From: an uncultured Actinomyces sp.
GTDB taxonomy: Bacteria > Actinomycetota > Actinomycetes > Actinomycetales > Actinomycetaceae
DNA: 62,869 nucleotides
NCBI GenBank assembly: GCA_900541895.1
Contig: UWSI01000009.1
Span: 1 to 62,869, forward strand
Reading direction: 5' to 3'
How positions within the stretch are numbered: position 1 is the first letter of the stretch; each line of letters begins with the position of its first letter. Shown one piece after another: positions 51,177-60,838 of this stretch. The position numbers and the translations under genes were made by a program. The notes beneath the pieces are model-generated. The model was given only the letters and a program-made list of their open reading frames with translations, did not search any database and was not told the DNA's origin.

Positions 51177-52076
51177 ATGAATAATGATGCTCACAATCCT
51201 CAGCCTGCAGATTCGCACGGTGCACTCGACCTCAGTGCAGCTGCGTCCGCCGCAGGACAGGTTGGCCCCAGCACTTCTCAGCAGACAAATCGAGAAGGCA
51301 GTGCCGGTGGCATCAGCATTCCGCTGATTGATTCCTGCGATGATTCCTCTTTTGAGGCCATTGCCGCGAATTCCCAAAAGGTTCCGGTTGTCCTCGTTCT
51401 TTGGGCTGCTCGATCTCTTGAATCTAAACAGTTGCTGGCCACCCTCGAAGAGCTCGCACGTGAAAAGGCGGGTGCCTTCCAACTTGTTGAGGTCGATGTT
51501 CAACAGGCCCCTCGAGTTGCACAGGCATTCCAAGTACAGGTCCTCCCGACAACGGTTGCTCTTGTTGGCGCGCGTCCTGTTCCTCTCTTCCAAGGTGTTG
51601 CTGCTAAGGAACAGATTGCCCCTGTCATCGAGGATCTGCTGAAGGCTGCTGGGCAGATGGGAGTGACCGGTCGGATTGCTGTGAGCGGATCCGATGTTGC
51701 GAAGCCCATTCCAGAGGAGCATGTCCCCGCCCTTGAAGCTGAAGAACGCGGAGATCTTGAAGCTGCGCAGGCTGCCTGGGAGAAGATTATTGAACACAAT
51801 CCCCGCGATGAAGAGGCAAAGAATCACCGCGCACGGATTAATTTCAAACTGCGTGAAGCTCAGGAAAATAGTGACCCCTCCGCACAAGCAGATGCACTCT
51901 TCAATGAGGGAAAGACCGCCGAGGCGTTTAATGTCCTTCTGCGTCTCATCGAAGATAGCCCGGAGGATCAGCGTGAGGATTACCGTGTCAGGCTGCTTGA
52001 TCTTTTCCGCATTGCGGGCAATACCCCGGAGGTTAAGGCTGCAAGACGGCGTTTGGCTGCGCTGTTGATGATCTAG
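51177..52076 (+). CDS. Thioredoxin-like/TPR co-chaperone (YbbN/CnoX-like), active-site cysteines lost
   Basis: The 299-aa protein has a disordered N-terminus (1-45), a thioredoxin fold (46-160) and TPR-type helices (195-299). The thioredoxin WCxxC position reads WAARSLESK, so both cysteines are replaced (Ser80, Ser83). The cis-proline loop QVLPTTVAL is kept. This fits the YbbN group, holdase-type proteins that escort clients to chaperones without redox catalysis. AAGGAG precedes ATG 51177. It is the third gene after a membrane protein and a lipoprotein, and ends at a strong terminator. Confidence 0.87.
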   Translation: MNNDAHNPQPADSHGALDLSAAASAAGQVGPSTSQQTNREGSAGGISIPLIDSCDDSSFEAIAANSQKVPVVLVLWAARSLESKQLLATLEELAREKAGAFQLVEVDVQQAPRVAQAFQVQVLPTTVALVGARPVPLFQGVAAKEQIAPVIEDLLKAAGQMGVTGRIAVSGSDVAKPIPEEHVPALEAEERGDLEAAQAAWEKIIEHNPRDEEAKNHRARINFKLREAQENSDPSAQADALFNEGKTAEAFNVLLRLIEDSPEDQREDYRVRLLDLFRIAGNTPEVKAARRRLAALLMI

Positions 52077-52097
52077 AGGCTGTTAACAGGCAGCTGA

Positions 52098-52143
52098 TTA
52101 GGGGTGTGGGGAACAGATCACAATCTGTTCCCCACACCCCTAA
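52098..52143. terminator. Very strong bidirectional terminator
   Basis: A 21-bp perfect stem (from TTAGGGGTGTGGGG to its complement) with loop CACA sits between the convergent thioredoxin-like gene and glgB. TTAG/CTAA at its base gives short U/A flanks. Confidence 0.9.
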
Positions 52144-52155
52144 GTGCTAAAAAGC

Positions 52156-54342
52156 TCAGTGCTGCGGTGCCAGCCAGAGAGCACCCAGGGGAGGAATGCG
52201 AAGCTCAACCGAGTAGGGGCGTCCATTCCAGGGGATCTCTTCAGCAACGAGTTCGCCGATATTAACGACTCCTGAACCACCATATTGTGGATCGTCCGTA
52301 TTGACGACCTCTTGCCAGGTCCCCGCATGAGGCAGGCCGATGCGGTAACCCTCGTGGGGGTTACCAGCGAAGTTCACCACGCACACAAGCTCATCCTGAG
52401 CGCGGTGGCCGCTGGTGGCCTCGGATTTACGGATGTAAGAGATCAGGTTGTGATCGCCATCTGAGGCGTCAATCCATTCGAAACCTGTGTAGGTGTCATT
52501 CCACAGTGCTGAGTGGGTGCGGTAGAGCTCGTTGAGGCGCGCAACCAAGGCTGCCATTCCGGCATGGTCGGGCTGATCATAGAGCCACCAATCCAGGGAA
52601 TAGCTTTCATTCCACTCTTGTTCCTGTGCAAATTCCTGCCCCATGAAGATCAGCTGCTTACCGGGGTGCGACCACTGGTAGGCGAAGAGTGAACGCAGGC
52701 CAGCCATCTGCTGCCAATGATCACCTGGCATCTTGGAGACAAGTGCACCCTTGCCGTGAACGACTTCGTCGTGAGATAGAGGCAGCACGTAGTTCTCTGA
52801 GAAGGCATACACCAGTGAGAAGGTCAGCTCACCGTGATGCCAGCGACGGTTGACAGGATCTTCAGAGAGATAGCGCAGGGTGTCATTCATCCACCCCATG
52901 TTCCACTTCATTCCAAACCCTAGGCCACCGCCTGAGGTTGGGGCGGTAACTCCAGGCCATGCGGTTGATTCTTCCGCAATCATGACAATTCCAGGATGCA
53001 GGCGGTAGGAGGTCGCAGTTGCTTCCTGAAGGAAAGAAATCGCCTCAAGATTCTCACGCCCGCCATATTGGTTCGGACGCCACTGGCCGTCCTTACGCGA
53101 ATAATCCAGATAAAGCATGGAGGCAACGGCATCAACGCGTAGACCGTCGATGTGGAATTGATCAAGCCAGTACAGCGCGTTTGCAACCAAGAAGTTTCGC
53201 ACTTCGGTGCGGCCAAAATTAAAGACGTAGGTTCCCCAATCCGGATGCTCGCCACGCAGCGGATCAGGATCTTCATAGAGCGGGGTACCGTCGAAGCGCG
53301 CCAGCGCCCAATCGTCCTTGGGGAAGTGGGCCGGCACCCAGTCCAAAATCACGCCGATACCCTCTTGGTGGAGACGGTCCACGAGGTAACGGAAATCATC
53401 GGGAGTGCCATAGCGTGAGGTCGGTGCGTAGTAAGAAGTGACTTGGTATCCCCACGATCCACCGAAGGGATGCTCAGCAAGAGGCATGAATTCGACGTGG
53501 GTGAAACCCATCTTCTTAACGTAGGGGATGAGCTCATCAGCCAAACCGCGGTAACCCAGATCCTGTTTCCACGATCCTGCGTGAACCTCGTAAATCGACA
53601 TGGCGCCGTTGTGAGGGTTCGCGTCCTCACGTGCGCGAAGCCAGTCTTCATCGTTCCATGTGTGGAAGACATCGGTGACGACCGAGGCCGTGGCCGGGGG
53701 AATTTCGGTTGCCCGAGCCATGGGGTCTGCTTTTTGGAACCAGTTTCCAGATGGTCCTTGGATTTCGAACTTGTAGCGGGCGCCGACACCAACGCCGGGA
53801 ATAAAGAGTTCCCACACTCCGGAAGCGCCCATTGTGCGCATGGCGTGTCCGGTGCCGTCCCAGAAATTGAAGTCACCAACAACGCGCACGGCCTGTGCAT
53901 TGGGGGCCCACACTGCGAAGGCAACACCATCGACCGGTCCCATGACACCGTCAAAATGCTTGAGGTGGGCACCCAGGACCTCCCATAGGCGCTCATGACG
54001 TCCTTCGGAGATCAGATAGGTATCCATTTCGCCCACGGTCGGGAGGAACCTGTACGGATCATCAACGACCTGCGAATGATCTCCGTAGGTCACGCGCAGA
54101 CGGTAGTCGGGAATGTCATCTGCAGCGAAGACGCATACCCAAACACCCCCGTGTTCGTGGCTTGCCGGGTAGGTATGGTTCTGAGTGAGCACCTCGACCG
54201 AATCGGCCAGATGGTGAACGCTGCGGATCGTGACAACACCGTCATTGAGGTGCGCTCCCAGCACGTCGTGGGGGAGAGGATAGCGCCCTTCTGCTACCGC
54301 ATCGAGGACGTCTGTGGCCACTGGTGTCGCTTGAGGTTCCAT
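52156..54342 (-). CDS. glgB: 1,4-alpha-glucan branching enzyme
   Basis: The 728-aa GH13 enzyme forms alpha-1,6 branches in glycogen-like glucan. It has an N-terminal beta-sandwich (1-100), CBM48 (about 130-220), and a TIM barrel. The nucleophile is Asp404 in IDGLRVDAVASMLY, the acid is Glu457 in VMIAEESTAWPG, and LSHDEVVHGKG is the late Asp motif. A C-terminal beta domain ends LGALWLAPQH. The length is normal for actinobacteria. It follows glgE by 36 bases on the same strand, suiting the GlgE pathway, in which GlgB branches the maltosyl-built chains. Confidence 0.97.
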   Translation of the reverse strand: MEPQATPVATDVLDAVAEGRYPLPHDVLGAHLNDGVVTIRSVHHLADSVEVLTQNHTYPASHEHGGVWVCVFAADDIPDYRLRVTYGDHSQVVDDPYRFLPTVGEMDTYLISEGRHERLWEVLGAHLKHFDGVMGPVDGVAFAVWAPNAQAVRVVGDFNFWDGTGHAMRTMGASGVWELFIPGVGVGARYKFEIQGPSGNWFQKADPMARATEIPPATASVVTDVFHTWNDEDWLRAREDANPHNGAMSIYEVHAGSWKQDLGYRGLADELIPYVKKMGFTHVEFMPLAEHPFGGSWGYQVTSYYAPTSRYGTPDDFRYLVDRLHQEGIGVILDWVPAHFPKDDWALARFDGTPLYEDPDPLRGEHPDWGTYVFNFGRTEVRNFLVANALYWLDQFHIDGLRVDAVASMLYLDYSRKDGQWRPNQYGGRENLEAISFLQEATATSYRLHPGIVMIAEESTAWPGVTAPTSGGGLGFGMKWNMGWMNDTLRYLSEDPVNRRWHHGELTFSLVYAFSENYVLPLSHDEVVHGKGALVSKMPGDHWQQMAGLRSLFAYQWSHPGKQLIFMGQEFAQEQEWNESYSLDWWLYDQPDHAGMAALVARLNELYRTHSALWNDTYTGFEWIDASDGDHNLISYIRKSEATSGHRAQDELVCVVNFAGNPHEGYRIGLPHAGTWQEVVNTDDPQYGGSGVVNIGELVAEEIPWNGRPYSVELRIPPLGALWLAPQH

Positions 54343-54378
54343 GTGTTCATCATCTCATGTTTAAAGAAGATCCAATAA

Positions 54379-56433
54379 TTACTCGGTTTCGATGGCCATG
54401 ACATGACCCAATCGATCCCAGGGGGACAGTCGTACCCAATTGGTGCGTGACCAGGAGTAACGCTGTCCATCGAGTTCATCGACTACGGTAAAGTTTGCCG
54501 ATGATGTTCCCAAAGAGAGTCCGCTCAAATCAACATCGATTTCTCCTTCAACCGTGTTTTCCGGGTCCAAGGAGATCACGACGATGACTGTATCGGGCAA
54601 TCCGGTCGGTGAGAATCGTGCGGGGACATGCTTGGAGAAGCACAGGATCTTCTCCGAGGTCGTGGGGTGGATGCGAAGATCGTGAAGCTGGCGCAGCGCT
54701 GGGTGACGTTCGCGAGCGCTATTGAGAAGTGTCAGTAGAGTTGGGATTCCCGTCTCCTGGGCAAGCCTTGGATCGCGAGGCCGGAATTCGTACTTCTCAT
54801 TATCGTTGGGTTCCTCGGCCCCCTGGCGTTGAATATTTTCAACCCACTCGTATCCCGAGTAGATTCCCCATGAGGGTGCTCCAAGTGCGGCCAGCATCGC
54901 ACGAATTGCGAAGATTGCACTTCCCCCAGAAGTCATTTGAGGAGTGAGAATATCGTGTGTCGTTGGCCAGAAGGTCGGACGAATAAGGTGCGCAGTGTCG
55001 CGTGCAAGCTCCTGAAGATACTCCTCGATTTCTTGCTTTTCGGTTCTCCATGCGAAGTAGGTGTAGGACTGGTCAAAGCCAATCGCACCCAAGGTTCGCA
55101 TCATTGCGGGGCGGGTGAAAGCCTCGGCAAGGAAAATAATTTCCGGATGACGCGTATGGATTTCTTCTAGGAGCCGTTCCCAGAAAGGAACGGGTTTAGT
55201 GTGCGGATTATCGACACGGAAGATTGTCACTCCGTGGGAAATCCACAATTCGAGCATGTCACGAATCGCCTTGTAGATTCCCTCTGGATCTCGATCGAAG
55301 TTCAGGGGATAGATGTCCTGATATTTCTTCGGTGGGTTCTCTGCGTAGGCGATCGTGCCATCTGCGCGCTGGGTAAACCATTCGGGATGCTCTCTCACCC
55401 ACGGGTGGTCGGGGGAGCACTGAAGCGCGATATCCAGTGCAACTTCTAAGCCCAGTTCTTTTGACTGTGCAACGAAATAATCAAAATCGTCGAAAGTGCC
55501 TAACTCCGGGTGAATGGCATCGTGGCCGCCCCGCGCCGAACCAATGCCGTAGGGACTGCCGGGTTCACCTTTATGAGCAACCAGAGAGTTATTCTTCCCT
55601 TTTCGATTGGTTAAACCGATAGGGTGAATTGGCGTCAAATAGACGACGTTGAAGCCCATAGACGCGATACGGGGCAGGTCCTCGGTTGCAGTGCGCAGGG
55701 TTCCCGATACCCAGTGTCCTTTCTTGTCCTGGAAAGCACCGTGTGAACGGGGGAAGATCTCATACCACGCACCTGCGAGGGCGCGGTTTCGTGCAACGTA
55801 CAGAGGGAAAGTGCGAGTTGAACCGTAGAGGTCACGGAGTGGGAAATTGCGGAAGACCGCGCGCACCGGAGCAGCTAGGCCAGCGGAGAGACGACGTTGG
55901 GGAGTTTGAGTGGTATCTCGTAGGGCCTGCGCGGCAGCAAGTAGGGTTTCAATACCTGCTCGACTTGGTTGCTTTTGGGAAGGATTGTTTAGTGCCTCTC
56001 CGCGTGCGGCGCGTTCCATCAAGAGCGCGCCTTCTTCGAGCATGAGTTCGACGTCGACCTCGGCCCCAATCTTCACTGAGGCGTCGTGGCGCCATGTCGC
56101 GTAGGGGTCTGACCATGTATCAATGCGGAAACTCCACTTGCCAACCGCGTCTGGCATCAGCCATGCTTCGTAGCGGTCGAGGCCGGGAGCGATGTCATAC
56201 ATGAGGGCGCGTGAATGGATGGAGCCACCGGGGCGAATGAGAACTGCCTCAGCAGCATAGGCATCATGGCCCTCTCTGAAGACGGTTGCTCGGACAGGAA
56301 AAGCCTCAAAAACCGTTGCTTTAGCCGGCAAATTCCCGTCCTCGACGACGGGGAAAACTTCAGTGGCCGGGATGCGTGGAAGTAGTGTCTCGTTCACATA
56401 CTCAAGCCTAATGGATGCTGTGATGATCGACAT
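54379..56433 (-). CDS. glgE: Alpha-1,4-glucan:maltose-1-phosphate maltosyltransferase
   Basis: The 684-aa GH13_3 enzyme transfers maltosyl units from maltose 1-phosphate to alpha-1,4-glucan ends. It has an N-terminal domain (1-200), then the catalytic barrel with FNVVYLTPIHPIG, the nucleophile region TIFRVDNPHTKPVPFWERL, and the acid EIIFLAEAFTRPAMMR. GQRYSWSRTNWVRLSPWD is near the end. ATG 56433 has no clear ribosome site; GTG 56397 (VNETLLPRIP) is an alternative. It follows a terminator after trpS, so its promoter must be in or near 56434-56470. The maltose 1-phosphate suppliers (TreS/Pep2 or GlgM) are not in the window. Confidence 0.95.
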   Translation of the reverse strand: MSIITASIRLEYVNETLLPRIPATEVFPVVEDGNLPAKATVFEAFPVRATVFREGHDAYAAEAVLIRPGGSIHSRALMYDIAPGLDRYEAWLMPDAVGKWSFRIDTWSDPYATWRHDASVKIGAEVDVELMLEEGALLMERAARGEALNNPSQKQPSRAGIETLLAAAQALRDTTQTPQRRLSAGLAAPVRAVFRNFPLRDLYGSTRTFPLYVARNRALAGAWYEIFPRSHGAFQDKKGHWVSGTLRTATEDLPRIASMGFNVVYLTPIHPIGLTNRKGKNNSLVAHKGEPGSPYGIGSARGGHDAIHPELGTFDDFDYFVAQSKELGLEVALDIALQCSPDHPWVREHPEWFTQRADGTIAYAENPPKKYQDIYPLNFDRDPEGIYKAIRDMLELWISHGVTIFRVDNPHTKPVPFWERLLEEIHTRHPEIIFLAEAFTRPAMMRTLGAIGFDQSYTYFAWRTEKQEIEEYLQELARDTAHLIRPTFWPTTHDILTPQMTSGGSAIFAIRAMLAALGAPSWGIYSGYEWVENIQRQGAEEPNDNEKYEFRPRDPRLAQETGIPTLLTLLNSARERHPALRQLHDLRIHPTTSEKILCFSKHVPARFSPTGLPDTVIVVISLDPENTVEGEIDVDLSGLSLGTSSANFTVVDELDGQRYSWSRTNWVRLSPWDRLGHVMAIETE

Positions 56434-56467
56434 AGTCAGGAAGTGAAAAGGCTATGAAGGGTCCAAA

Positions 56468-56505
56468 AAGGTGGTGGTTACTTCTGAGGAAGTAACCACC
56501 ACCTT
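56468..56505 (-). terminator. Terminator between trpS and glgE
   Basis: A 17-bp perfect stem AAGGTGGTGGTTACTTC with its complement around loop TGAG, followed on the minus strand by TTTTGGAC. It closes the glgX-trpS transcript. Confidence 0.85.
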
Positions 56506-56521
56506 GAGCGTTTCAAAAAGC

Positions 56522-57622
56522 TCAGTAGACCATGTGCATCGCTTCCCGGACCTCGTTCAAGGTCTTTTCTGCACGTTCGTTTGCCTTCTCATTGCCTTGG
56601 CGGAGGATTGAGAGCAGGTATCCGGGATCAGCCGCTAGCTCGGCACGACGCGCGCGGATTGGCGCAAGCATTTCGTTGAGAGCCTCTGTAACGGTGGCCT
56701 TGAGCGCACCGCCGCCGCCATCACCGATACGCTCGGCGATAGCGACCGGATCCTCGCCTGTGGCCAAAGAAGCAAGCATCAGTAAATTGGCTACCTCGGG
56801 ACGGTTCTCAGGGTCGAAGGTGATGTGACGATCTGAATCAGTCTTTGCGCGCTTTAAGATTTTTGCAGTCTCATCTGCGGTCATTGCCAATTCGATCGTG
56901 TTGCCGCGAGACTTCGACATCTTCGTTCCGTCTGTTCCCAAGAGCAGGGGAGTCTCTGAAAGAAGCGCATCAGGACGGGGGAATACGGCTCGCTTGGGGT
57001 CGACGCGACCGTAACGCTTATCGAAGCGCTGAGCAATCAGACGGGTCTGTTCAATGTGAGGGAGCTGGTCTTGCCCGACAGGAACGATATTGGCCTTGCA
57101 GAAGAGGATGTCACAGGCCTGGTGCACCGGGTAGGTCAACATCAAACCGCTCATTGCACGGCCGTCGGTAGCTTCCAACTCTGCTTTAACCGTGGGGTTA
57201 CGGTGCAACTCGGCCTCGGTGACCAAGGAAAGGAAAGGAAGCATGAGTTGGTTCAGTGCAGGAATCGACGAATGATTGAAGATCGTCGTCTTCTCTGGAT
57301 CTAAGCCAACTGCAAGGTAATCAGTAACCAAGCCAAGGACGCGCTCTTGAATGGGGCCGACAGCGTCGCGGTCTGTGATGACCTGATAGTCAGCTACAAG
57401 CACCCACGTATCGACTCCGCGTTCTTGAAGAAGAACACGGTTTCGCAGGGTGCCGAAGTAGTGACCGAGGTGCAGGCGTCCAGTTGGACGGTCGCCAGTC
57501 AGCACGCGAAAACGCGTGGGATCTTGGTCGATTGCCTCGTCAATTTCCTTTGAACGCGCAAGAGAACGCGCAAGAGAAGCATCAGAGGTGGATTGCTCGA
57601 GAGTTTCTTCGCTGGTAGTCAC
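56522..57622 (-). CDS. trpS: Tryptophanyl-tRNA synthetase
   Basis: The 366-aa class Ic synthetase charges tRNA-Trp. The HIGH-type motif is in TGRLHLGHYFGTL, and the KMSKS loop is TKMSKSRGNTI. LTYPVHQACDILFCKANIVP lines the substrate pocket. The 38-residue N-terminal extension is Ser/Glu-rich. It lies 18 bases after glgX, so the two are likely cotranscribed, an unusual mix of glucan and translation genes. It ends at a perfect hairpin. Confidence 0.97.
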   Translation of the reverse strand: MTTSEETLEQSTSDASLARSLARSKEIDEAIDQDPTRFRVLTGDRPTGRLHLGHYFGTLRNRVLLQERGVDTWVLVADYQVITDRDAVGPIQERVLGLVTDYLAVGLDPEKTTIFNHSSIPALNQLMLPFLSLVTEAELHRNPTVKAELEATDGRAMSGLMLTYPVHQACDILFCKANIVPVGQDQLPHIEQTRLIAQRFDKRYGRVDPKRAVFPRPDALLSETPLLLGTDGTKMSKSRGNTIELAMTADETAKILKRAKTDSDRHITFDPENRPEVANLLMLASLATGEDPVAIAERIGDGGGGALKATVTEALNEMLAPIRARRAELAADPGYLLSILRQGNEKANERAEKTLNEVREAMHMVY

Positions 57623-57640
57623 TAGCTCAGTTTAGCGTGA

Positions 57641-59923
57641 TCACTGCGCGGGCGAAGAGTCCACGGATGAGAGGTAGATATGCATGCTGAAAGGATCCAT
57701 GGAAACTGTTGCATCCGAAGCCTTGTAATCGAGAGTATGCGGCAAGGTCACCGCATCGCTTATCGAGGTCACACCACCGTCGTCGATCTGGCTCCATGCA
57801 CTATCGAAGACGTGTACCCACTGGACTCCTTGGCCTCGGGGAAGAAGAACATTGCGGTCCGCTGTCGTTCCGTTGAAGAGGACAAGAGCATCGCGAGAAC
57901 GGTAGGGAGTACCTGAACGCAGCATTTGGAATACACGTGAATCAGGTGATGTCCATACGTCGTCACGCATGGGAAGTCCATTCGCGTCATACCACGAAAG
58001 GTCAGGAAGCGTATCGCCATTCGGGTCGGTCCCGGAGAAAAACTTCATTGGCCGCAATGCAGGATGTGCACGGCGCAACGCAAGAAGCCAACGGACGATC
58101 TCAAGCTGTTCCTTTTGGAGCTCAGAAAGATTCCAGTCGATCCAGGAAATGGGAGAATCTTGGCAGTAGGCGTTGTTATTACCAAATTGCGTGCGCGAAA
58201 ACTCATCGCCTGCAACCAACATGGGTGTTCCAGAGGAGACAAGGAGCGTGGCAAGAAGATTGCGTTGTGAGCGCTGGCGCGCGGGGACAATGTCTTCAAC
58301 CAAGCCGGTGATATCACGGACATCGGGGTCAACACCCAAAATCGGCGCGGCCAAAGCTCCCTCAAGGCCATGGTTCCACGAGTGATTGTTATCCGAACCG
58401 TCGCGGTTTTCTTCCAGATTTGCCAAGTTGTGCTTATGGTCAAATGCCGTAAGGTCGGCCAAAGTAAAGCCGTCATGTGCCGTCACAAAATTGACAGATG
58501 CTCCCGGCCCGCGAAGGTATCCAACGCCGTGGCCAAAGAGATCTTGAGAACCCGAAAGACGAGTTGCGAGTTCATTGGCTCCACCAGCCGGTCGTCCCGC
58601 ACTCAGCTCTCGCAAATCAGAAAGCCAGAAGCTTCGAACGGCATCGCGGAAACGGTCATTCCACTCGCAGAAAGGATCGGGGAAATTACCCGTCTGCCAC
58701 CCTCCTAAACCAACGTCCCAGGGCTCTGCGATGAGCTTGGTCTCGCGAAGAAGGGGATCTGACCCCATCGCAATAAGCAAGGGGTGTAGGGGAGTGAAAC
58801 CGGTTGAAAAACGCCCGATAGTCGCAGCGAGATCAAAGCGGAATCCGTCAATTCCCATGCTGGCTACCCAGTAGCGCAGTGAATCCAAAATAAGAGAAAT
58901 CACCTGGGGATTATCGGTATTGAGTGTGTTGCCACACCCTGTCGTATCGATGATCTGTGAGGGGTAGGCATCAGTTCGCCTGTAGTACAGAGGTGAATCA
59001 AGCCCACGCAATGACAGCGTCGGACCGGTGTCTCCGCTCTCGCAGGTGTGGTTATAGACCACGTCAAGGATTACTTCAATCCCGGCCTCGTGGAGAATTG
59101 AGACCATCCCGCGGAATTCATCAATCACGGCCTGCGGGCCTCGTGCGCGAGCGGCGGCGCTGGCATAGGACGGCTCAGGGCTAAAGAAGGAGAGGGTGGA
59201 GTACCCCCAATAATTCGTCAAGCCGCGTTCGACTAAGAAAGGCTCATCAGACTTTGCGTGGATCGGGAGAAGCTCGACAGAGGTCACTCCCAATTCTTTG
59301 AGATAACGAATGGAAGCGGGATGAGCAAGACCCGCATAGGTCCCGCGCAGATTGGGAGGGACCTCCGACATATTCTGCGTGAAGCCTTTGACGTGTAGCT
59401 CATAGATGACGGTCTCATCCAAAGGGACCTTTGGTTGTGGGGTAATGCGGAATGAGGTGTCAATGAGCACGCTATGTGCGTTAAAAGGCGCGGAATCAGT
59501 TGTCGATGGCTCGAGGGGGTAAGAGACCGGGTAGAAATCTTCATCGACTTGGTGTGCGTAGACCTCGGGACGAATGTCGACAGTACCTGCGAGGCCACGG
59601 CCATAGGGATCGACTAGAAGCTTGTTCTCGTTAAAGAACAGGCCTGCATCGGGATCCCAAGGGCCTTGCGCACGGAAACCATAGTGGGTTCCAAGGCCGA
59701 AACCTTCGATATGTCCATGCCAGATGCCATGATCGGGGCCAAGAAGACGATAGCGCTGCTCAAACCCGGTATCTGGATCGATAACACAGAAGTCAACCTG
59801 GGTAGCACGTGTCGATACCACTGCAACGTTGAGACCTGATCCAGATACGGTGACGCCTAATTGACGATAGTGAGGATGAGGTTGCGTAACGGCGTGGTAG
59901 ACGTAATTCGCCTGTTGTGACAT
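57641..59923 (-). CDS. glgX: Glycogen debranching enzyme GlgX
   Basis: The 760-aa GH13_11 isoamylase-type enzyme hydrolyses alpha-1,6 branches left after phosphorylase action. CBM48-like N-terminal domain is about 10-150. The catalytic barrel has VVYNHTCESG, the nucleophile region GIDGFRFDLAATIGR, the acid region LIAEPWDVGLGGWQTG, and FVTAHDGFTLADLTAF. The C-terminal beta domain is complete. The length is typical (700-760). It is divergent from etfB and leads the glgX-trpS unit. Confidence 0.95.
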   Translation of the reverse strand: MSQQANYVYHAVTQPHPHYRQLGVTVSGSGLNVAVVSTRATQVDFCVIDPDTGFEQRYRLLGPDHGIWHGHIEGFGLGTHYGFRAQGPWDPDAGLFFNENKLLVDPYGRGLAGTVDIRPEVYAHQVDEDFYPVSYPLEPSTTDSAPFNAHSVLIDTSFRITPQPKVPLDETVIYELHVKGFTQNMSEVPPNLRGTYAGLAHPASIRYLKELGVTSVELLPIHAKSDEPFLVERGLTNYWGYSTLSFFSPEPSYASAAARARGPQAVIDEFRGMVSILHEAGIEVILDVVYNHTCESGDTGPTLSLRGLDSPLYYRRTDAYPSQIIDTTGCGNTLNTDNPQVISLILDSLRYWVASMGIDGFRFDLAATIGRFSTGFTPLHPLLIAMGSDPLLRETKLIAEPWDVGLGGWQTGNFPDPFCEWNDRFRDAVRSFWLSDLRELSAGRPAGGANELATRLSGSQDLFGHGVGYLRGPGASVNFVTAHDGFTLADLTAFDHKHNLANLEENRDGSDNNHSWNHGLEGALAAPILGVDPDVRDITGLVEDIVPARQRSQRNLLATLLVSSGTPMLVAGDEFSRTQFGNNNAYCQDSPISWIDWNLSELQKEQLEIVRWLLALRRAHPALRPMKFFSGTDPNGDTLPDLSWYDANGLPMRDDVWTSPDSRVFQMLRSGTPYRSRDALVLFNGTTADRNVLLPRGQGVQWVHVFDSAWSQIDDGGVTSISDAVTLPHTLDYKASDATVSMDPFSMHIYLSSVDSSPAQ

Positions 59924-59997
59924 TGCCGCCCCTTTTTCTCATGTCAGAACTGAGAACATCATAGTCGTATCCGTCCGCTGGCACACATAGAGCTGCG

Positions 59998-60015
59998 CAT
60001 ATCAGCACCGATATG
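59998..60015. promoter_or_regulatory. Inverted repeat upstream of etfB
   Basis: CATATC-N6-GATATG lies 14 bases before the etfB start in the 105-base divergent glgX/etfB region. It is a candidate operator; no regulator is identified. Confidence 0.3.
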
Positions 60016-60028
60016 GCACTCTGGATAC

Positions 60029-60838
60029 ATGAGGATTGCAGTTCTGGTCAAACAGGTTCCTGATACAAGCTCGGACCGGCGTTTTGAAGACGTACATTTA
60101 GTGCGTGGTGAAGACGATGTTCTCAACGAAGGCGACGAACACGCAGTGGAAGCTGCGGCTGATCTTGTTCGCACCCACGGAGGCGAAGTCGTTGCGGTGA
60201 GCATGGGGCCAGAAGATGCCAGTGACGCGCTGATTCGTGCGCTGGCACTTGGTGCCGATAGTGCTTATCTGCTCTCTGATCCCAAGCTTGAGGGTGCGGA
60301 TGTCACTGTTTCAGCACGTGCGCTCGCGGCTTTGCTGACGGTCTTGGCGGATGAGGAACCTTTCGATCTGATCATCGCCGGAATGGCAGCGGCGGATTCG
60401 ATGACGTCGATGCTTCCTGCGGCGCTTGCGGCGGCTCTTGGCCTTCCCTTGGTTTCGCAGGCTCGAGAGTTAACTGTTGACGTCGAGCACTCACGGCTTC
60501 GCGCCTCGCGAAGTGTTGACGGTGTTGACGAATCCCTTGAAGCACCTTTCCCCGCTGTTCTTTCTGTTTCAGATCAGCTGAACGAACCGCGTTTCCCCGG
60601 TTTTAAGGACCTCAAGGCTGCTCGGATGAAGCCCTTAGTTCGTGCTGAACTTGACGATATCGCTGAGTGCGATCCCAGCGGAGTGCTCTCATCTGTCTTG
60701 GCTTCTGGACTTGATGCGATGCCTCTTCGTATGGAATTTATTGAGGAACATCAGCGTGGCGGATCAGGTGAGGTATTCCCCGATACCGGTGATGGTGGTA
60801 AGCGTCTTGCGGAATTCATTGAGGAGAAGTTGAAGTGA
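60029..60838 (+). CDS. etfB: Electron transfer flavoprotein subunit beta
   Basis: The 269-aa ETF beta/FixA subunit carries AMP and helps pass electrons from flavin dehydrogenases to a quinone or other acceptor. It starts MRIAVLVKQVPDTSSDRRFE, contains NEGDEHAVEAAADL, and has the ETF-beta signature region AARMKPLVRAELDDI. The start ATG 60029 has no strong ribosome site. It overlaps etfA by four bases. Confidence 0.94.
   Translation: MRIAVLVKQVPDTSSDRRFEDVHLVRGEDDVLNEGDEHAVEAAADLVRTHGGEVVAVSMGPEDASDALIRALALGADSAYLLSDPKLEGADVTVSARALAALLTVLADEEPFDLIIAGMAAADSMTSMLPAALAAALGLPLVSQARELTVDVEHSRLRASRSVDGVDESLEAPFPAVLSVSDQLNEPRFPGFKDLKAARMKPLVRAELDDIAECDPSGVLSSVLASGLDAMPLRMEFIEEHQRGGSGEVFPDTGDGGKRLAEFIEEKLK

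Noticed and set aside
52098..52143. 21-bp perfect inverted repeat considered as an insertion-sequence end or attachment site
   Set aside because: It has a 4-base loop and lies between two convergent stops, exactly as terminators elsewhere in the window; no transposase or direct duplication is near.
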